Shown: positions 35,830 to 44,318 of the stretch, one piece after another
Layout of the letters: each line of letters opens with the position of its first letter
Position numbering within the stretch: position 1 is the first letter of the stretch
Source of the DNA: an uncultured Ruminiclostridium sp.
Lineage (GTDB): Bacteria > Bacillota > Clostridia > Oscillospirales > Ruminococcaceae
Length of the DNA stretch: 64,000 bases
Assembly: GCA_947624435.1 (NCBI GenBank)
Contig: CANQKE010000005.1
Coordinates: forward strand, 1-64,000
Direction: 5' to 3'
Notes under the pieces: model-generated
Seen by the model: the letters and a program-made list of their open reading frames with translations, nothing else
What the model was told of the DNA's origin: nothing
Databases searched by the model: none
Program-made: the position numbers and the translations under genes

Positions 35830-36876
35830 ATGAAAAACAAAAAACTCATCGCCGCGTCGGACAGCGCGTATTCATATATGGGGAGGATAGATTTCACCGA
35901 GCCGGACAGCCCTCTGTTCGTATACGCGGGAAGTATGGTAAGCGTAAAATTTACCGGTACGTCGCTCGGCGTGCTGCTGATACCGAAGCTGATATATATG
36001 CAGTCGCAGTTCGGAGTGATACTCGACGGCGTGCAGTATTGCTTTGATATAAACCATACCGACCTGCCGGAATACCGCTATATCCCCGTTGCCGAGGGAT
36101 TGGACGAGGGAGAGCATACCGTTACGGTGTTCAAGCGCACCGCCGGTTCTCACTGCTACTTCAATTTCTGCGGCCTGCTTATAGATGAGGACGCAAAGCT
36201 TATTGCGGAGGATAAGAGCTATTCGCTGAATATTGAGGTATACGGCGACAGCGTTTCCGCCGGTGAGGTGGTAGAGGCGGTGGACTATACCGGTCATGCC
36301 GACCCGCAGCACCATTCCCAGTATGACAACGGCTGGTTTTCCTACCCGCTTTCGCTTGCAAGAAAGCTGAACGCGCGGGTGCATAACATCGCGCAGGGCG
36401 GCATAGCACTGTTTGACGGCACCGGTTACTTCAATTCTCCGCAGCTTATAGGAATGGAATCGGTGTACGATAAGCTTTCCTACGCTCCGCCATTTGAGCC
36501 GACCGAGTGGGATTTTTCCCGCTACACGCCGGATATAGTCATAATCGCGATAGGTCAGAACGACGCTTCCCCCGATCCCGACTGCCTTAAAAATGACGAT
36601 TACCGCAGGCGCTGGAAAGACGGCTATAAAAAAATAGTGCTGGACCTTAAGGAAAAATACGGCGCAAAGACTAAGTTTATCCTTATAACCACCGTGCTTA
36701 TGCACGATCCCATATGGGACGAGACGCTCGACGAGATATGCTCGGAGCTTGACGACGGGAATATCACGCGTTTTCGCTTTACACGCAACGGCGCGGCGAC
36801 CCCCGGACACCCCCGTATCCCCGAACAGGAGGAGATGGCTTGCGAACTGGCGGCCTATATCCGCGGCATAATATGA
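35830..36876 (+). CDS. Cytoplasmic SGNH hydrolase, CE2-like acetyl esterase
   Basis: The 348-residue protein has an N-terminal beta-sandwich domain (about 1-125) followed by an SGNH domain, the arrangement of carbohydrate esterase family 2. Block I is EVYGDSVSAGE with Ser141, block II Gly is in IAQGGIALF (Gly190), block III Asn is in AIGQNDASPD (Asn244), and the catalytic His is in TPGHPRIPEQEE (His327). It lacks a signal peptide, so it probably deacetylates imported oligosaccharides inside the cell, complementing the secreted esterase on the other strand. RBS GGAAAGG precedes the ATG. Confidence 0.85.
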   Translation: MKNKKLIAASDSAYSYMGRIDFTEPDSPLFVYAGSMVSVKFTGTSLGVLLIPKLIYMQSQFGVILDGVQYCFDINHTDLPEYRYIPVAEGLDEGEHTVTVFKRTAGSHCYFNFCGLLIDEDAKLIAEDKSYSLNIEVYGDSVSAGEVVEAVDYTGHADPQHHSQYDNGWFSYPLSLARKLNARVHNIAQGGIALFDGTGYFNSPQLIGMESVYDKLSYAPPFEPTEWDFSRYTPDIVIIAIGQNDASPDPDCLKNDDYRRRWKDGYKKIVLDLKEKYGAKTKFILITTVLMHDPIWDETLDEICSELDDGNITRFRFTRNGAATPGHPRIPEQEEMACELAAYIRGII

Positions 36877-36980
36877 CGAAAATTCACGTTTTTGCGGTAA
36901 AATCCCTTTGAATACTTGGACAAATTGCACAAATCTCAACAAAAAATTAAGGCGATATTGATAAAATCAGCACAAAACTA

Positions 36981-37009
36981 TTGAAAACTTTTGGCAATAG
37001 TGTTATACT
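36981..37009 (+). promoter_or_regulatory. Sigma-A promoter of the glycogen operon
   Basis: TTGAAA (36981-36986), 17-bp spacer, TATACT (37004-37009), upstream of glgB. The -10 lies inside an inverted repeat, see next entry. Confidence 0.8.
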
Positions 37010-37038
37010 TATAGTGCAATAACATAACACTATAACAC
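36999..37038. repeat. Overlapping inverted repeats at the glgB promoter, operator-like
   Basis: TAGTGTTAT (36999-37007) is matched by ATAACACTA (37024-37032), and GTGTTATA (37001-37008) by TATAACAC (37031-37038). The left arm covers the -10 box, so a bound repressor would block glgB transcription. Confidence 0.6.
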
Positions 37039-37056
37039 CAAAAAGGGGATAATTAT

Positions 37057-39117
37057 ATGGCTATTACTGTTCCTAAAGGTCTGGACTTACCTTTTTATCT
37101 GTTCCATCAGGGGGAAAATTACGAGGCTTACAAGACGTTCGGCGCGCATTTCATGGGCAAGGACGGCAAGGGCGGAGTAATGTTCAGAGTGTGGGCTCCC
37201 AAGGCGAAAAGCGTCAGCGTGGTCGGCGATTTCAACAATTGGGACAGGACCGTTCATTGCATGGACAAGATAAGCGACGCGGGTATCTGGGAAAAATTCA
37301 TTCCGGATATCAAACAGTTCGATACTTACAAATACAGCATAGAAACGGCTTACGGTCAGATAAAGCTGAAAGCCGATCCTTACGGCACACATATGGAAAC
37401 AAGACCGAACACCGCGTCCAAGGTGTACGACATTTCCGGCTATCGCTGGCAGGATAAAGAGTGGATGAAGCAAAAGGAAACGGCGGACGTGTACCATTCC
37501 CCGATGAACATCTACGAAATGCACCTTAATTCCTGGTTTACCAAAAAGGATGAGGACGAGCTGTTTTCCTATATGCAGCTTGCCGAAAAGCTGGTGCCTT
37601 ATGTAAAGAAAATGGGCTTTACCCATATCGAGATGATGCCGGTAGCGGAGTATCCGTTCGACGGGAGCTGGGGCTATCAGCAGATAGGCTACTATGCGCC
37701 TACTTCACGATTCGGAACGCCGCACGATTTCATGGAATTTGTGGATTACTGTCATACTCACGGCGTGGGAGTGATACTCGACTGGGTGCCCGCACACTTC
37801 CCGAAGGACGCCGCGGGACTGTATGAGTTTGACGGCGATTACTGCTATGAGTATTCCGACCCGAACAAACGCGAGCATTACAACTGGGGCACGCGCGTAT
37901 TCGACTGGGGCAAGCCGGAGGTGCAGTCTTTCCTTATCTCGAACGCTAATTACTGGATAAGCGAGTACCATATAGACGGTCTGCGCGTCGACGCGGTCGC
38001 CTCTATGCTGTATCTTGACTATGACCGTCAGGGCGGCGCGTGGACGCCTAACATACACGGCGGCAACGAGAACCTTGAGGCGGTGGCGTTTTTACAAAAG
38101 CTGAACGCCGCGCTGTTCACCAGACATAAAGGCCTTATGATGATAGCGGAGGAATCCACCGCGTGGCCGATGGTCACCAAGCCCACCGATATCGGCGGAC
38201 TGGGCTTCAACTTCAAGTGGAACATGGGCTGGATGAACGATATGCTTTCCTATATGTCCATGAGCCCCGAATACCGTCAGTACAATCACGATAAGCTGAC
38301 CTTCTCGTTCTATTATGCTTTCTCGGAGAATTTCATACTGCCGATCTCGCATGACGAGGTGGTATACGGAAAATGCTCTATGCTTGACAAGATGAGCGGT
38401 CCGAGAGAAAAACGCTTCGATTCGCTGAGGACGTTTTTGGCATACATGACCGCGCACCCCGGCAAAAAGCTTACCTTTATGGGACAGGAGTTCGCCCAGT
38501 TCAGAGAGTGGAATTACAAGACCGGACTGGATTGGGACGTGCTGGAGTTTGAAGAGCATAAGCGTTATCAGGAGTTTGTAAAGGATATCAACCACTTCTA
38601 CTTGGAGAACAAGCCGCTGTGGGAGATAGATTACGATTGGAGCGGCTTCAGCTGGATATCCAACGACGATTATCACAACAGCATAATCGTATTCCGCAGG
38701 ATAGATTCTTCCGGCGACGAGGTCATCGCGGTATGCAATTTCCTGCCGGTAGAGCAGGAGATATACAGCTTCGGCGTGCCGTATTATGCCGATTATAAGG
38801 TGGTATTCAACACCGACAATAAAAAGTACGGCGGCACCAGCAGAAGCGGCGGCAAATACACCGCGGAGTGCGTTCCCATGCACGGACTGGAGTATTCTAT
38901 CAGCATGAAGATACCCGCAATGTGCGCTATCTTCTTAAAGCCGGAGAACAAGCGCAGTCCCGAGGACGACCTTAAGAAAAAGGCCGCAAAGACCGAGAAA
39001 AGCTCCGCTGTTAAGACGGAGAAAAAACCTGCGGCGAAGAGTTCTACTGTTAAATCGGAGAAAAAACCTAATGCGAAAAATTCCGCTAAGGCAAAAGGCG
39101 AAAAGGCCGATAAGTGA
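37057..39117 (+). CDS. glgB: 1,4-alpha-glucan branching enzyme with a lysine-rich tail
   Basis: GlgB (GH13) cuts alpha-1,4 glucan and re-attaches it in alpha-1,6 branches. In 686 residues, a CBM48 domain (about 25-120, VFRVWAPKA-type) precedes the barrel: DWVPAHFPKD, the nucleophile Asp312 in DGLRVDAVASMLY, the acid/base Glu365 in MMIAEESTAW, and ISHDEVVYGK. The C-terminal beta domain ends near SMKIPAMCAIFLKPE. Unusually a 45-50 residue basic tail follows, built of repeated (S/T)EKKP-(A/N)AK-like units. GlgB catalysis should not need it; it may bind glucan or an acidic partner. First gene of glgBCD. Confidence 0.96.
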   Translation: MAITVPKGLDLPFYLFHQGENYEAYKTFGAHFMGKDGKGGVMFRVWAPKAKSVSVVGDFNNWDRTVHCMDKISDAGIWEKFIPDIKQFDTYKYSIETAYGQIKLKADPYGTHMETRPNTASKVYDISGYRWQDKEWMKQKETADVYHSPMNIYEMHLNSWFTKKDEDELFSYMQLAEKLVPYVKKMGFTHIEMMPVAEYPFDGSWGYQQIGYYAPTSRFGTPHDFMEFVDYCHTHGVGVILDWVPAHFPKDAAGLYEFDGDYCYEYSDPNKREHYNWGTRVFDWGKPEVQSFLISNANYWISEYHIDGLRVDAVASMLYLDYDRQGGAWTPNIHGGNENLEAVAFLQKLNAALFTRHKGLMMIAEESTAWPMVTKPTDIGGLGFNFKWNMGWMNDMLSYMSMSPEYRQYNHDKLTFSFYYAFSENFILPISHDEVVYGKCSMLDKMSGPREKRFDSLRTFLAYMTAHPGKKLTFMGQEFAQFREWNYKTGLDWDVLEFEEHKRYQEFVKDINHFYLENKPLWEIDYDWSGFSWISNDDYHNSIIVFRRIDSSGDEVIAVCNFLPVEQEIYSFGVPYYADYKVVFNTDNKKYGGTSRSGGKYTAECVPMHGLEYSISMKIPAMCAIFLKPENKRSPEDDLKKKAAKTEKSSAVKTEKKPAAKSSTVKSEKKPNAKNSAKAKGEKADK

Positions 39118-39157
39118 CTTCACTTAAAAGCTTACAAATAAATTTACGGAGGAAAAT

Positions 39158-40363
39158 ATGAAACACGTCAAGAAAGAATGTGTGGCAATGCTGCTTGCGG
39201 GCGGTCAGGGCAGCAGACTGTACGCCCTTACTAAGGATATGGCAAAACCCGCTGTGCCTTACGGCGGCAAGTACAGGATCATTGATTTCCCGCTGTCTAA
39301 CTGCGTAAATTCCGGTATAGACACTGTGGGTGTGCTGACCCAGTATCAGCCTTTGGTGCTCAACGAGTACATAGGCAACGGTCACCCGTGGGGTTTGGAC
39401 AGAGTACACGGAGGCGTGCATGTACTGCCGCCTTATGAGTCCTCGTCCGGCAAGTCATGGTATGAGGGCACCGCGAACGCTATCTACCAGAACATCAGCT
39501 TTGTGGACAGATACAATCCGGAATATGTGGCTATCCTGTCCGGCGACCATATCTATAAAATGGATTACAGCGCTATGCTGGACTTCCATAAATCCCATAA
39601 CGCCGACGCTACCATAGCGGTGCTGGAAGTGCCGTGGGAGGAGGCTCCGCGTTTCGGCATAATGAGCGCCGATGAAAACGACGTTATTTATGAGTTTGCG
39701 GAAAAGCCCAAGGAACCTAAATCGAATCTCGCATCGATGGGCGTGTATATATTCTCGTGGCAGAACCTTAAACAGCATCTTATCGCAAACGAGAACGATA
39801 CCGGTGCAAGCAAGGACTTCGGCAAGAATATAATCCCCGCGATGTTAGCGGCGGGCAATAAGCTGGTAGCTTATCACTTTGACGGCTACTGGAAGGACGT
39901 AGGCACTATAGACAGCTTGTGGGAAGCGAATATGGATCTTTTAGATCCGAATGTGCCGCTGGATCTGCATGACAACAACTGGCGCATCTTCTCAAGAAAC
40001 CCCGTAATGCCTCCGCACTATGCCGGCACGCAGAGCAAGATACAAAACTCCATGATATGCGAGGGCTGCAACATAGAGGGCCTTATAGACTTCTCGGTAT
40101 TGTTCTCCGGCGTTACCATAGAGCCGGGCGCGGTAGTGCGCGACAGTATCATTATGCCTAACACCGTTATCAAGAAAGGCGCGGTAGTGGAATACGCGAT
40201 AATCGGCGAGGATTGCGTTATCGGCGAAAACGTCCATATAGGCGAGCGTCCCGAGGCTATCGAGGATAAGGACACCTGGGGCGTTGCGGTAATAGGACAC
40301 CAGGTAACGGTAAGCGACAATGCGGTGATCAAGCCCAAGGCTATGATCTCCGAGAATGTGTAA
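39158..40363 (+). CDS. glgC: Glucose-1-phosphate adenylyltransferase, catalytic subunit
   Basis: GlgC makes ADP-glucose, the committed donor for bacterial glycogen. The 401-residue protein has the catalytic loop [16 protein letters not shown] and the substrate strand [20 protein letters not shown], plus [20 protein letters not shown] and a left-handed beta-helix C-terminus with hexapeptide repeats. RBS CGGAGGAAA precedes the ATG. It lies between glgB and the paralogue glgD. Confidence 0.97.
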   Translation: MKHVKKECVAMLLAGGQGSRLYALTKDMAKPAVPYGGKYRIIDFPLSNCVNSGIDTVGVLTQYQPLVLNEYIGNGHPWGLDRVHGGVHVLPPYESSSGKSWYEGTANAIYQNISFVDRYNPEYVAILSGDHIYKMDYSAMLDFHKSHNADATIAVLEVPWEEAPRFGIMSADENDVIYEFAEKPKEPKSNLASMGVYIFSWQNLKQHLIANENDTGASKDFGKNIIPAMLAAGNKLVAYHFDGYWKDVGTIDSLWEANMDLLDPNVPLDLHDNNWRIFSRNPVMPPHYAGTQSKIQNSMICEGCNIEGLIDFSVLFSGVTIEPGAVVRDSIIMPNTVIKKGAVVEYAIIGEDCVIGENVHIGERPEAIEDKDTWGVAVIGHQVTVSDNAVIKPKAMISENV

Positions 40364-40381
40364 GCGGGGAGGAAGATAGAA

Positions 40382-41503
40382 ATGGCTAATATGTCAAATG
40401 TACTGGGTCTGATATTTGCTAATATGCACGATATAACCGTGCCGGACCTTACCAAGATCCGCGCGCTGGCAAGCGTTCCTTTCGGCGCAAGATACAGAAT
40501 GGTGGATTTCCCGCTTTCAAATATGGTGAACTCCGATATCGACACTATCGGTATAGTAACTAAGGACAATTATCTCTCGCTTATCGACCATGTCGGCGCG
40601 GGAGATGAGTGGGATCTTTCCCGCAAGACCGGCGGACTGCACCTGCTGCCTCCTTACGGAAACAGCACCGGACTTTACAGAGGCAGGCTGGAGGCTATGT
40701 CGCAGATAAAGCCTTTTATCACCGACAATGTTGCTGATTATGTATTACTTTCCGACGCGGACGTCATAGCAAACATAGACTACCGCCCGATAGTTGACTT
40801 CCATGAGAAGAACAACGCGGACATCACGGTGGTTTACGGCAGAGGCGTATTTACCGCAGGTCAGAGCATGACCAAGACCATACTCGCGGTGAATGAGAAC
40901 AACGAGGTATATGACGTGCTGGTACGTCCGGAAATAAGCGGCGAGCATAACGTCAGCCTTAATATGTTCGTAGTGGCAAAGGACTTCCTGCTGGATATTA
41001 TCAGAGAGGCGCAAAGCCGCAATCTGTACAGCTTTGAGGTAGACGTTTTACAGCACAGGCTGCATGAGATGAAGGTAATGGGCTATAAGTTCGACGGCCC
41101 GTTCTTCCAGATAGACAGCATAGATACATATTTCAAGAGCAATATGAAGCTGGTGGATAAAGATATCCGCGACCAGATATTCAACAGCGATTCCCCGATA
41201 TATACCAAGGTAAAGGACGAAGCTCCTGCAAAGTACGGCATAGACTCGCTGGTCAGCAATTCTATCGTTGCCGACGGCTGCGTTATCGAGGGTACTGTTG
41301 AAAACTGCGTGCTGTTCAGAGGCGTTAAGATAGGCAAGGGCGCGAAAGTTAAAAACTGCATACTTATGCAGGATACCGTTGTGGGTGAAAAGGCGGAGCT
41401 CAATTATGCCATCACCGATAAGAACGTCGTTATCTCCGACTATCGTTCATTGTCCGGAACAGAGGCGTACCCCGTATATGTCAACAAAGGCGCTAAGGTT
41501 TGA
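40382..41503 (+). CDS. glgD: ADP-glucose pyrophosphorylase regulatory-type subunit GlgD
   Basis: GlgD is the GlgC paralogue of Firmicutes that forms a hetero-oligomer with GlgC. Here the pyrophosphorylase loop AGGxGxRL is absent: the 373-residue protein starts NVLGLIFANMHDITVPDLT, but keeps the fold strand RYRMVDFPLSNMVNSDI and the beta-helix C-terminus. This fits a catalytically weak partner that tunes activity. It follows glgC by 18 bp and the operon ends at a strong terminator. No glycogen synthase (glgA) is in the window. Confidence 0.94.
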   Translation: MANMSNVLGLIFANMHDITVPDLTKIRALASVPFGARYRMVDFPLSNMVNSDIDTIGIVTKDNYLSLIDHVGAGDEWDLSRKTGGLHLLPPYGNSTGLYRGRLEAMSQIKPFITDNVADYVLLSDADVIANIDYRPIVDFHEKNNADITVVYGRGVFTAGQSMTKTILAVNENNEVYDVLVRPEISGEHNVSLNMFVVAKDFLLDIIREAQSRNLYSFEVDVLQHRLHEMKVMGYKFDGPFFQIDSIDTYFKSNMKLVDKDIRDQIFNSDSPIYTKVKDEAPAKYGIDSLVSNSIVADGCVIEGTVENCVLFRGVKIGKGAKVKNCILMQDTVVGEKAELNYAITDKNVVISDYRSLSGTEAYPVYVNKGAKV

Positions 41504-41562
41504 CGGCAGGAGAGCTTAAAAAGCCCGCTGTTAAGCGAAATCAAGCGTATATCACTTGAAAC

Positions 41563-41600
41563 AAAAACCGCATTGTTTTTTACAGTGCGGTTTTTAATTT
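41563..41600 (+). terminator. Rho-independent terminator of glgBCD
   Basis: AAAAACCGCATTG (41563-41575) pairs with CAGTGCGGTTTTT (41583-41595) with one G-U pair; a T-rich tail follows. Confidence 0.9.
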
Positions 41601-41622
41601 TCGACGTGTCGCTATAATACGG

Positions 41623-41651
41623 TTGACAAATTACCGGAAATAATGTATAAT
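41623..41651 (+). promoter_or_regulatory. Consensus sigma-A promoter
   Basis: TTGACA (41623-41628), 17-bp spacer, TATAAT (41646-41651); full consensus, upstream of the LPG-flippase-like gene. Confidence 0.9.
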
Positions 41652-41676
41652 TGATATTATCGCTTTATTTTTCTTA

Positions 41677-42843
41677 ATGAAAATATATCGGGGTGAGGGA
41701 TTTCTCAAGAAATCGGATATGGAGAACAAAAAGAAGAAAAAGAAAAATTCAAACCGTCTGAATCTTATAATTTGTGCTGTCGCGTTCGTTTTCATGATTT
41801 TCTATGTGTGTTTCGTAGACGGCTTTGACAATATAATAAGCAATATCCAACAGATAAATGTCGGCTTTTTGCTGATCGCCGTTATGCTTATGGTGGTGTA
41901 CTGGTCGATGGAGGCTTTGCAGCTGCATGCCGTTTTGCGGACGTTACAGCCGGGTCAAAAGTTTTATAAGTCGTTTATAGTGGCGATACTCGGTCAGTAT
42001 TTCAACTGTATCACGCCGTCCTCCACCGGCGGACAGCCTATGCAGGCGTATTATTTCTCGAAATTCGGCGTGCCGGTATCTAATGGTGTGACCGCGCTGC
42101 TCAGCAGGTTTATCGTGTATCAGTTCGTGCTGACGTTATATTCGGTGTTCGTGCTGCTGATAAAATTCAACAGCTTTTACGAAAGGATCGCGCCTCTTAT
42201 GCTGCTGGTAATAGTCGGATTTGTGATAAACACCGCGGTGATAGTGGTGCTTGTCATGGCGGCGTTTTTCACTAAACCTCTAAAGATGATGGCGAAAGCT
42301 CTGATAAAGCTTGCCGGAAAGCTGCACATCTTAAAAACTCCCGAGGCTATCGAAAACGCTATAGCCAAGACTAACGCTACTATCGACCAGTTCCACGAGA
42401 ATTTCAATTTCGTAAAGAGAAAGCCGCTGCTTATACTCAGAATGGTGTTGTACACGGTGATACAGCTTACCGCGTATTTCTCTATCTCATACATAATTTA
42501 CTTAGGCTTCGGACTGAGCGGCACGGATTATATAACGATAATTTCCTGTCAGGCGTTCGTACTGATGATATCCGGTTTTGTACCCTTGCCGGGCGCTTTG
42601 GGCGCGGCGGAGGGCAGCTACACGGCGTTTTTCGGCGATATTTTCAAGACCGCGTCAAATAAGCCGCTGGTTGGAACTTCCACCTTTATATGGCGTTTAT
42701 TGACGTTCTATCTGCCGATAATCGTCGGACTGGTGCTGTCGCTGTTTTTGGGAAAGGTCATGAAGATAGCGCGCCCCGACGACGAGGACGAAACGCCGGT
42801 AGAGCTTACCGCCGAGGAAGCTGCGGGCGACCCTGTTGAGTGA
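41677..42843 (+). CDS. Lysylphosphatidylglycerol-synthase-type transmembrane flippase family protein
   Basis: About eight membrane segments and the family blocks CITPSSTGGQPMQAYYFSKFG and GFVPLPGALGAAEGSYTAFF place this in the UPF0104 family (the membrane part of MprF, also found alone). Such proteins are linked to transfer or flipping of lipids or isoprenyl-sugar units; the lone forms mostly have no proven substrate. The MprF aminoacyl-transferase domain is absent. The start is uncertain: ATG 41677 lies soon after the predicted transcription start with no RBS, and ATG 41719 begins MENKKKKKK, also without a good RBS. The N-terminal lysine run (KKKKKK) marks the cytoplasmic side. Confidence 0.85.
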   Translation: MKIYRGEGFLKKSDMENKKKKKKNSNRLNLIICAVAFVFMIFYVCFVDGFDNIISNIQQINVGFLLIAVMLMVVYWSMEALQLHAVLRTLQPGQKFYKSFIVAILGQYFNCITPSSTGGQPMQAYYFSKFGVPVSNGVTALLSRFIVYQFVLTLYSVFVLLIKFNSFYERIAPLMLLVIVGFVINTAVIVVLVMAAFFTKPLKMMAKALIKLAGKLHILKTPEAIENAIAKTNATIDQFHENFNFVKRKPLLILRMVLYTVIQLTAYFSISYIIYLGFGLSGTDYITIISCQAFVLMISGFVPLPGALGAAEGSYTAFFGDIFKTASNKPLVGTSTFIWRLLTFYLPIIVGLVLSLFLGKVMKIARPDDEDETPVELTAEEAAGDPVE

Positions 42844-42870
42844 TTTTTTAGAAAAAATTGCGAAAACCTA

Positions 42871-42899
42871 TTGACAACGGTATTTGTTCGTGATATAAT
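42871..42899 (+). promoter_or_regulatory. Consensus promoter of infC-rpmI-rplT
   Basis: TTGACA (42871-42876), 17-bp spacer, TATAAT (42894-42899), with TGA just before the -10 (extended -10). The strongest match in the window, as expected for a translation operon. Confidence 0.92.
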
Positions 42900-42904
42900 A
42901 ACCA

Positions 42905-43085
42905 AGTAAAGTTGTAAAACAAAAGCAGAGAAGAACTCTCACCCACACGCGCCTATCGCGGCAGCAAGTGCGGTAAACATATTCTTTTCCCACCGTAGGC
43001 GGGAGAGTATGTTGCGTGATGGCTGATGATCTGCTTTCACGCTTTTGTTTTTTATCATGTGTTTTCAGAAAGGCGGTGCTTTAAT
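42905..43085 (+). ncRNA. infC-rpmI-rplT leader with attenuator hairpins
   Basis: The leader of about 180 nt has a long hairpin pairing AACATA (42976-42981) and its flank with TATGTT (43008-43013) through the GGGAG/CUCCC region, then GCGTGA (43014-43019) with TCACGC (43037-43042) followed by TTTTGTTTTTT, a terminator. This is the layout of Firmicute IF3/L20 leaders, in which free L20 or translation status controls read-through. The exact class needs a covariance search. Confidence 0.7.
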
Positions 43086-43664
43086 ATCAGCACAAAGGAA
43101 CAGCTCATAAACGAGGAAATAAACGAAAAAGAGGTTCGTGTGATCGGCAGTGATAATGAGCAGCTCGGCATAATGTCCTCGGCACAGGCGCTTAAATTAG
43201 CGGAAGAGGCAGATCTTGATCTGGTACTCATCGCTCCGCAGGGAAAGCCGCCGGTGTGCCGCATAATGGATTACGGCAAATATCGCTTTGAGCAATCCAA
43301 GCGCGAGAAAGAGGCAAGGAAGAATCAAAAGCAGGCAGAGCTGAAAGAGATCCAAATGTCGCTCAATATCGACACAAACGATTTCAATACCAAGCTGAAC
43401 CACGCGATAAAGTTCCTTAACAACGGCGACAAGGTGAGGATCAAGATACGGTTCAGACGTGTGAGAGAGCTTTCGCATATGAATCTGTGCGAGGACCTCA
43501 TGAAGAGATTTCTTGACGCCGTGGCTGAGTACGGCTCCGCAGATAAGCCCGCAAAGCTCGAGGGCAAGAACTACATGACGGTAGTCGCGCCCAAAGCCGC
43601 GCAGAGCGCTAAGAAAGCAAAGAAAAATGCTGAGAACGATCAGCAGCAAAACAAGGAGGACTAG
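43086..43664 (+). CDS. infC: Translation initiation factor IF-3, probable AUC start
   Basis: IF-3 (192 residues) binds the 30S subunit and rejects wrong start codons. The protein begins ISTKEQLINEEI and continues with VRVIGSDNEQLGIM, LIAPQGKPPVCRIMDYGKY and KEIQMSLNIDTNDFNTKL. Directly upstream is AAAGGCGGTG (about 43069-43078) and the only codon at the right distance is ATC at 43086; no ATG, GTG or TTG is in frame after the SD. In-frame GTG at 43059 precedes the SD. A non-canonical AUU start of infC is known from E. coli, where IF-3 represses its own synthesis; the same logic is inferred here. The Lys-rich C-terminus (AQSAKKAKKNAE) is low-complexity. Confidence 0.93.
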   Translation: MSTKEQLINEEINEKEVRVIGSDNEQLGIMSSAQALKLAEEADLDLVLIAPQGKPPVCRIMDYGKYRFEQSKREKEARKNQKQAELKEIQMSLNIDTNDFNTKLNHAIKFLNNGDKVRIKIRFRRVRELSHMNLCEDLMKRFLDAVAEYGSADKPAKLEGKNYMTVVAPKAAQSAKKAKKNAENDQQQNKED

Positions 43665-43667
43665 AAA

Positions 43668-43871
43668 ATGGCACAATACAAGATCAAGACCCACAGCGGT
43701 GCGAAGAAACGCTTTAATCTGTCCAAGAACGGCAAGGTAAAATACCAGAAGACCAACCGCCGTCACAGACTGACACAGAAGGCCACCAAGAGGAAACGTA
43801 TCAACCGCGTTGCCGGTTACTGCGACAAGACCAATGTTGCAGAGGTAAAGAAGCTCATTCCGTATAAATAA
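43668..43871 (+). CDS. rpmI: 50S ribosomal protein bL35
   Basis: The 67-residue protein has the usual start [14 protein letters not shown] and the basic [12 protein letters not shown]. It follows infC by 3 bp and precedes rplT in the universal infC-rpmI-rplT order. Confidence 0.97.
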   Translation: MAQYKIKTHSGAKKRFNLSKNGKVKYQKTNRRHRLTQKATKRKRINRVAGYCDKTNVAEVKKLIPYK

Positions 43872-43915
43872 ACACACGCGTATATGAACGCGAATAATTG
43901 AGGAGGACAAAAAAG

Positions 43916-44269
43916 ATGGCTAGAATTAAAGGCGCACTCGCTACTCGCAAGAGAAGAAATAAAACATTAAAACTGGCAAAGGGTTACTGGGGAGGCAAAA
44001 GCAAGCTGTATAAATCAGCTAAGAACGCCGTAATGAAATCCGGTCAGTATGCTTATATAAGCAGACGCTTAAAGAAAAGAGATTTCAGACGTCTTTGGAT
44101 AACGAGAATATCCGCCGCCTGCAAGCTCAACGGCGTAAATTACTCGACTTTTATCAACGGCCTTAAAAAAGCTGATATAGCGCTTAACAGGAAAATGCTG
44201 TCCGAGATCGCAATAAACGATCCCGCGGGATTTACGGCACTTGTAGAAAAAGCAAAAGCGGCTCTTTAA
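43916..44269 (+). CDS. rplT: 50S ribosomal protein bL20
   Basis: Start at 43916 behind GAGGAGGACA gives 117 residues: [29 protein letters not shown] and [18 protein letters not shown] are standard bL20 parts. L20 is both an early 50S assembly protein and a repressor of this operon via its leader. An in-frame ATG 18 bases upstream is less likely. Confidence 0.97.
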   Translation: MARIKGALATRKRRNKTLKLAKGYWGGKSKLYKSAKNAVMKSGQYAYISRRLKKRDFRRLWITRISAACKLNGVNYSTFINGLKKADIALNRKMLSEIAINDPAGFTALVEKAKAAL

Positions 44270-44277
44270 TAAAAAAT

Positions 44278-44304
44278 ACTCCCGTGTACGCGGGAGTGTT
44301 TTTA
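44278..44304 (+). terminator. Rho-independent terminator of infC-rpmI-rplT
   Basis: ACTCCCG (44278-44284) pairs with CGGGAGT (44291-44297), then GTTTTTATT. Confidence 0.85.
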
Positions 44305-44318
44305 TTAGAGAAATACGG

